Source of the DNA: an uncultured Bacillota bacterium
GTDB taxonomy: Bacteria > Bacillota_I > Bacilli_A > RF39 > UBA660
DNA length: 44,614 bases
Direction of reading: 5' to 3'
NCBI GenBank assembly: GCA_947246355.1
Contig: CAMXQX010000004.1
Location: 1 to 44,614 of the forward strand
Within the stretch, counting starts at the first letter, position 1, and each line of letters opens with the position of its first letter. The position numbers and the translations under genes are program-made. The notes under the pieces were generated by a model. That model ran no database searches, was not told the DNA's origin, and worked only from the letters and a program-made list of their open reading frames with translations. Positions 40,119 to 44,614 of this stretch are shown piece after piece.

Positions 40119-40853
40119 AATTGTATCTATATACTTATTTACTTTGGTAGCCCATGTTTTACTTGCTGCGTATTTCGGATTCATCGTCTCTGGTGTTGTA
40201 AGTCCATAATCATAATAATTTTTTTTAATGTTATAAATAAATTTTTCGATTCCTTCTTCAATGCTTGCAAAAGAAAGTGCTCCACTAGAACCCATCATTC
40301 CTCCAACATTGTTTTTATTTCTTACTAGGTTGCTACAAGAGTGATTACAGCCTGTCTCATGTAAAGATATAGCCAAAACTAAATAAGGATCTACGCCATA
40401 TTCAATCGCATATTTTGCGTAATACTTCCCTGTCCCTTTTAGTGTAGAATTTAAATTTTTATCCAATTTCAAAATCAATTCGTCCATCGTCAAATTATCG
40501 TATACAACTTTTCTCTCTGTTATAGTGGGTACTTTCTGATTTTTTGCCTTTTTTGTACCTTTTAAAACTACTTCTTGCGTCATCTTTTGAATTGTAATAT
40601 CCTTATCTCCTATTTGATAAACAATTCCATCAATCCCCTTGGTCTCTACTTTTGTCTTTCCCTCTTCTAAAGTAGGATCATTTTTTATAATCGTTGTATA
40701 TTCTGTCACCGTAGCAACAACACTTGTATCTCTTTTTAAATTCAAATTTTCATTTTCGAGTGTTGAAGTTTCTTCTTTTCCAACACTTGGGCATATTGTT
40801 AGAAATGCTAAACTAATCCATTTACCAAGTAACTCTAGTAAATAAAAGTTCAT
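40107..40853 (-). CDS. YabE/Rpf-like G5-domain protein with glucosaminidase/lysozyme-like C-terminal domain
   Basis: G5-like TEYTTIIKNDPTLEEGKTKVETKGIDGIVYQ; YAIEYGVDPYLVLAISLHETGCNHSCSNLVRNKNNVGGMMG; locus between rsmA and tatD. Confidence 0.7.
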   Translation of the reverse strand: MNFYLLELLGKWISLAFLTICPSVGKEETSTLENENLNLKRDTSVVATVTEYTTIIKNDPTLEEGKTKVETKGIDGIVYQIGDKDITIQKMTQEVVLKGTKKAKNQKVPTITERKVVYDNLTMDELILKLDKNLNSTLKGTGKYYAKYAIEYGVDPYLVLAISLHETGCNHSCSNLVRNKNNVGGMMGSSGALSFASIEEGIEKFIYNIKKNYYDYGLTTPETMNPKYAASKTWATKVNKYIDTIKAS

Positions 40854-40901
40854 AAATTCACCTCAATTTTGTACTTAAGTACTACAAAAAGTGTAGCATA
40901 A

Positions 40902-41651
40902 TCAAATTAGTAAGTCAAATTGACGGATAGCATTTTCGGTGGTTACATCTAAAACCTCTTTTATAGAAAGCCCCTTTATTTTAGCAATTTCTTCTGCTAC
41001 ATAAAGAATATTATAGGGTTCATTTTTCTCTCCTCGATAAGGTTCTGGCGTAAGATACGGACTATCGGTTTCTAAAAGTAGTCGATCAAGTGGGATTTCT
41101 TTTACTACTTCTTTTAACTTTTTTCCATTCTTGAATGTAACAACTCCACCTATTCCAAACATAACATTGTATTTTAAAAGTATTTTTGCAACTTCTAAAC
41201 TATATCCAAAGCAGTGAAACACCATCTTTACATCAAGATATTCTTTTATCACCTCTAAAGTATCTTCTAGGGCATCCCTAGAATGAATGACAACGGTTTT
41301 ATGGTATTTTCTAGCAAGGTCTAATTGTTGTTTAAAGATGGTAATTTGTTTATCTTTCGTTTCCTTTGTATAGTGGTAGTCTAATCCTATCTCCCCTATA
41401 CCAACAATTTTAGGTTGTTTTAAATTTTCTTCTAAAAAAGGAAGAAAATTTTCTGTATATTTGTCCACCTCTTCTGGATGAAAACCAATCACACCGTAAA
41501 TATTTGTATATGCATTTACTAATTTGACAACTTCTTTTGAACTATCATAGTCCACCCCTGCTGCTATCATTTTATTCATATCCATTTTTTTTATGACACT
41601 TTCTATATCTTCATATAATTTCTTGTCCAAATGGCAATGTGTATCTATCAC
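40902..41651 (-). CDS. tatD: TatD family hydrolase (GTG start likely)
   Basis: VIDTHCHLDKKLYEDIE; VGIGEIGLDYHY; LLLETDSPYLTPEPYRGEKNEP; SD-like GAAAGAAG upstream of GTG 41651. Confidence 0.93.
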   Translation of the reverse strand: MIDTHCHLDKKLYEDIESVIKKMDMNKMIAAGVDYDSSKEVVKLVNAYTNIYGVIGFHPEEVDKYTENFLPFLEENLKQPKIVGIGEIGLDYHYTKETKDKQITIFKQQLDLARKYHKTVVIHSRDALEDTLEVIKEYLDVKMVFHCFGYSLEVAKILLKYNVMFGIGGVVTFKNGKKLKEVVKEIPLDRLLLETDSPYLTPEPYRGEKNEPYNILYVAEEIAKIKGLSIKEVLDVTTENAIRQFDLLI

Positions 41652-41831
41652 ACCATCACTTCTTTCTCTGTAAATTTTCCTATCAAAAATATATTTTTTC
41701 AAAATTTTTCTAGAATAAGTTATAACTATCTTACCATGGTCTTTAAAAAACTATCTTTAATTTTTTTATACCTCTTTCTTACTGTAAAGCACTTTCCCCA
41801 TCAATAAACTCTTGCATTGTTTTTTTCTCAT

Positions 41832-41855
41832 AACACCAAATATCTTAGTGGTGTT
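41832..41855. repeat. Intergenic inverted repeat
   Basis: AACACCA-N10-TGGTGTT. Confidence 0.4.
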
Positions 41856-41990
41856 GATAAATTATTTATTTTACATTTATGATACTATTTTATAAATTTT
41901 TTGCATTCTTGTCTATTCATATCTATCCTTCTATTCTATCCCATTTTAAAAATTTGAAAACAACAAAGATATCATAAGGACTTATTTTCT

Positions 41991-43214
41991 CTATATTTGT
42001 TTCGTACTGGAAACGAATGGCTGCTTTTTAGCCCAAATAGTGGCTGCAAAATCATGCTCTTTTTTTATATATTGCTCTATTTGCTCTAAAGACATATTTA
42101 GATTTTTCTTTAACCGATATCTTATTAAATCATAAACAAATTCATCTTCCGTTCCTGTTTCACGTATATAAATTTCTAATAAAGATAACTCACTTTCATC
42201 TACTTTATTAAAACCATCCTGTCTTTCCCCTATCGCTCGATTTATGATTGTTTCATATAAATCATTTACAATTTGCACTTCTCCCCCGTCTTCAAGCATT
42301 TTCTCTCGGTCTTCCAACAATTGTAATATATGTTTTTTTCTTCCTTCTTTATCAAATCCCAACTGATATATTGGACATTGCTCTAGTATTTCTAGGTGTT
42401 TTTCTATATACACACTACTACAGTTTTCTAGTATGACGATAGGTTCATATTCATGTCCAAATACGCTCATCTTTGCATCATAAAAATTTTTAATGTATTC
42501 TTCAAGAAGTGTATTTACTTTTCTATGGTCATATCTTTGATACAAATGTATATTGTACTCTTTTAAGAATTCCATAGCAAAAATTAACCCACCTCTTTCT
42601 GCCCAATTTTCTCCAAGTAAATAATCATAATTTTTTGCATAAAATTTATGATCTACCTTTTTTGTTAGTTTTTCAAGTGCAATAATATACTGTTCTTTTG
42701 TCCAAGGAATTGTTTCACCCTTTATTGTTTTTCTATAGATTAATGTATCCACCTTTGCATGCATTACCTCATGTCCTATTGTTTGCAATCCACGTAAAAA
42801 GGAAATAGAAGTTCCATCTAAGAACTGTTTAATAATATTTTCTGAATAGTCAATTTCAAAAGTTCCATCTGCATTTCGAATCGTTATCGCATCACTATCT
42901 ATATCAAGCAAATTTTTCTTCTTAAATTCTATATCCTCCAATACAGAAACAGTAACCTTATCCTGTAATTCAAATAGTTTTAACGCTTTTCGTGCCAAAA
43001 AATTTATCATAAATACAGCATCTTTTCTATCCCATTTTCCCATTTTATACATCATTAATTCTCGTATAACCAATTCATATAAAAACAGTTGATTTTTGTC
43101 TGTCATATCGAAATGATTCCAATTGTTGCTACACCAATCCATTACTTCTTGAAATATTTCATGATATTCTTTTGGATTTTCTGTAATTTTTTTTACCATT
43201 GTTTCTATAGACAT
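41991..43214 (-). CDS. Hypothetical protein with HExxH zinc-protease-like motif
   Basis: GLQTIGHEVMHAKVDTLIYRK; start MSIETMVKK by SD GAGAGG. Confidence 0.65.
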   Translation of the reverse strand: MSIETMVKKITENPKEYHEIFQEVMDWCSNNWNHFDMTDKNQLFLYELVIRELMMYKMGKWDRKDAVFMINFLARKALKLFELQDKVTVSVLEDIEFKKKNLLDIDSDAITIRNADGTFEIDYSENIIKQFLDGTSISFLRGLQTIGHEVMHAKVDTLIYRKTIKGETIPWTKEQYIIALEKLTKKVDHKFYAKNYDYLLGENWAERGGLIFAMEFLKEYNIHLYQRYDHRKVNTLLEEYIKNFYDAKMSVFGHEYEPIVILENCSSVYIEKHLEILEQCPIYQLGFDKEGRKKHILQLLEDREKMLEDGGEVQIVNDLYETIINRAIGERQDGFNKVDESELSLLEIYIRETGTEDEFVYDLIRYRLKKNLNMSLEQIEQYIKKEHDFAATIWAKKQPFVSSTKQI

Positions 43215-43315
43215 ATGTATTCCTCTCAATCACAATCTACTTATTTATAACATTTTTCTTTTTCCAAAGCAATGTTTTTTCCTTTCTTTACATGACATAA
43301 ATACATTACTACACA

Positions 43316-43363
43316 AAAAAATCAATAAACATCTTCTTTATTAGAATATAGTTCATTGATTTT
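43316..43363 (-). terminator. Intrinsic terminator after small membrane ORF 43367..43543
   Basis: Minus: AATCAATGAAC...GTTTATTGATT-TTTTT. Confidence 0.65.
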
Positions 43364-43366
43364 AAA

Positions 43367-43543
43367 TCATTTTATTACATTTCTATTTTTTCTTTCAATA
43401 TGATACATTCGAATGGCTGCGATTAACAATACACCTAAATATAATGCGTCGATCACATTTTTATAAATGATGGCATTACTGAGAATTACAAAACAAATAA
43501 CAAAAAACGCGGATAAAACATACTGCTTGTCTGTGATTTTCAC
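43367..43543 (-). CDS. Small membrane protein (58 aa, GTG start)
   Basis: MKITDKQYVLSAFFVICFVILSNAIIYKNVIDALYLGVLLIAAIRMYHIERKNRNVIK with AAGGAGGG upstream; below track cutoff. Confidence 0.6.
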   Translation of the reverse strand: MKITDKQYVLSAFFVICFVILSNAIIYKNVIDALYLGVLLIAAIRMYHIERKNRNVIK

Positions 43544-43593
43544 AATGAATACCCTCCTTCATTTTTTCGGCAACACCCAAAATATACCATACA

Positions 43594-43633
43594 TAAAAAA
43601 AGATGGAAAGTCTATTTTGAATTTTTCCATCTA
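43594..43633 (-). terminator. Intrinsic terminator after metG
   Basis: Minus: AGATGGAAA...TTTCCATCT-TTTTTT. Confidence 0.8.
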
Positions 43634-43667
43634 CAAATACCGACACTTTACACAAATTACGTAAAGA

Positions 43668-44614
43668 TTAATTTGTATTAAATTTTTTTAATTTCTCTTC
43701 TTTATCAATTCGAGCAAAAAGAGGTTTTGGATCCTTCACAATCAATCCATCGCGAATACCATTAAAGTCAATAGAAGCAATTCCTTCATTGTCTACATTT
43801 AATTGTTCAAAAATACGTTCTGCTGTTTCTGGTAAAAAAGCAGAAAGCAAAATGGCACCACTTCGAATAGCTTCTAATAAATTATATAAAACTGTCTTTA
43901 AACGATCTTGCTTCTCTTCTTCTTTGGCTAAAACCCAAGGCATCGTTTCATCAATATATTTATTACTTCTTCTAAATATATCAAAGATAAGGTCTATGGC
44001 ATCAGCGATTCGTAAATCATTCATTTTTTCTTCTACTTTTTTAGGAGTTTCTAAAACAAGTTTCTTCAATTCTTCATCCATTTCTTCATCTACATGAGGA
44101 TTGGTAACAATGCCATCAAAATATTTCTTAGACATCGAAATCGTTCGATTGACTAAATTACCTAACACGTTTGCCAAATCAGAGTTAATTCTTTCAATCA
44201 ATAATTCATAGGTGAAAATACCATCAGATGCATAAGGAATTTCATGTAACATATAATAACGAACAGCATCAACTCCAAATTCCTTTACTAAATCATCCGC
44301 ATAGACAATATTTCCTTTGGATTTACTCATTTTATCTGCATTCAAAAGAACCCAAGGATGACCAAAAACTTGCTTTGGAAGTGGTAAATCAAGTGCCATT
44401 AACATAATCGGCCAATAAATGGTATGAAATCGAAGAATATCTTTTCCTATCAAATGAATATCTGCTGGCCAATATTTTTTAAAATTCTCTTCTTGCTGTT
44501 CTATATCATATCCTAAAAAGGTAATATAATTGCTTAAAGCATCAATCCATACATAAATGACATGTCCCTCATCAAAGGAAACAGGTATTCCCCATTTAAA
44601 AGAAGTTCTAGATA
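43668..44614 (-). CDS. metG: Methionyl-tRNA synthetase, partial (N-terminus off window)
   Basis: HVIYVWIDALSNYITFLGY...GKDILRFHTIYWPIML...VLLNADKMSKSKGN (KMSKS); frame open to window edge. Confidence 0.96.
   Translation of the reverse strand, partial: SRTSFKWGIPVSFDEGHVIYVWIDALSNYITFLGYDIEQQEENFKKYWPADIHLIGKDILRFHTIYWPIMLMALDLPLPKQVFGHPWVLLNADKMSKSKGNIVYADDLVKEFGVDAVRYYMLHEIPYASDGIFTYELLIERINSDLANVLGNLVNRTISMSKKYFDGIVTNPHVDEEMDEELKKLVLETPKKVEEKMNDLRIADAIDLIFDIFRRSNKYIDETMPWVLAKEEEKQDRLKTVLYNLLEAIRSGAILLSAFLPETAERIFEQLNVDNEGIASIDFNGIRDGLIVKDPKPLFARIDKEEKLKKFNTN

Noticed and set aside
1-44614. Alternative genetic code (UGA = Trp), considered because of the Mollicutes-like composition
   Set aside because: Conserved Trp positions are TGG, only a CCA-anticodon tRNA-Trp is present, core genes are intact under the standard code, and neither frameshift candidate is repaired by reading UGA as Trp.
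1-44614. CRISPR array, transposase or IS element
   Set aside because: No regularly spaced direct repeats and no transposase-like ORF seen.

Overview
Low-GC (Firmicutes/Bacilli-like, possibly RF39/Mollicutes-related; inferred) chromosomal segment, almost entirely minus-strand coding. The backbone is housekeeping: S10-spc-alpha ribosomal operon (rpsJ to rplQ, about 19.0 to 5.6 kb), rpsF-ssb-rpsR, ychF-DUF951-mscS-parB-parA, ftsH-tilS, ung, rsmA, a YabE-like G5 protein, tatD and metG. Accessory genes are interspersed: a partial HUH-type Rep-like protein beside tRNA-Trp; a Cys-rich type IV pilin-like protein; a cassette with a transglutaminase-like protein and an HExxH protein; a collagen-like surface protein; a divergent RelA/SpoT-like protein; a kinase-like protein next to tilS; a LicD/cytidylyltransferase pair; and a second HExxH protein. 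The most unusual observations are an FtsH with a Rho_N/SAP-like C-terminal tail, repeated embedding of stop codons inside intrinsic terminators, a candidate structured RNA at about 4752-4880, a YabE-position protein with a glucosaminidase-like domain in place of the expected C-terminus, and two apparently frameshifted small genes. No CRISPR array, transposase or rRNA gene was seen. All family assignments come from reading motifs by eye; no searches were run.
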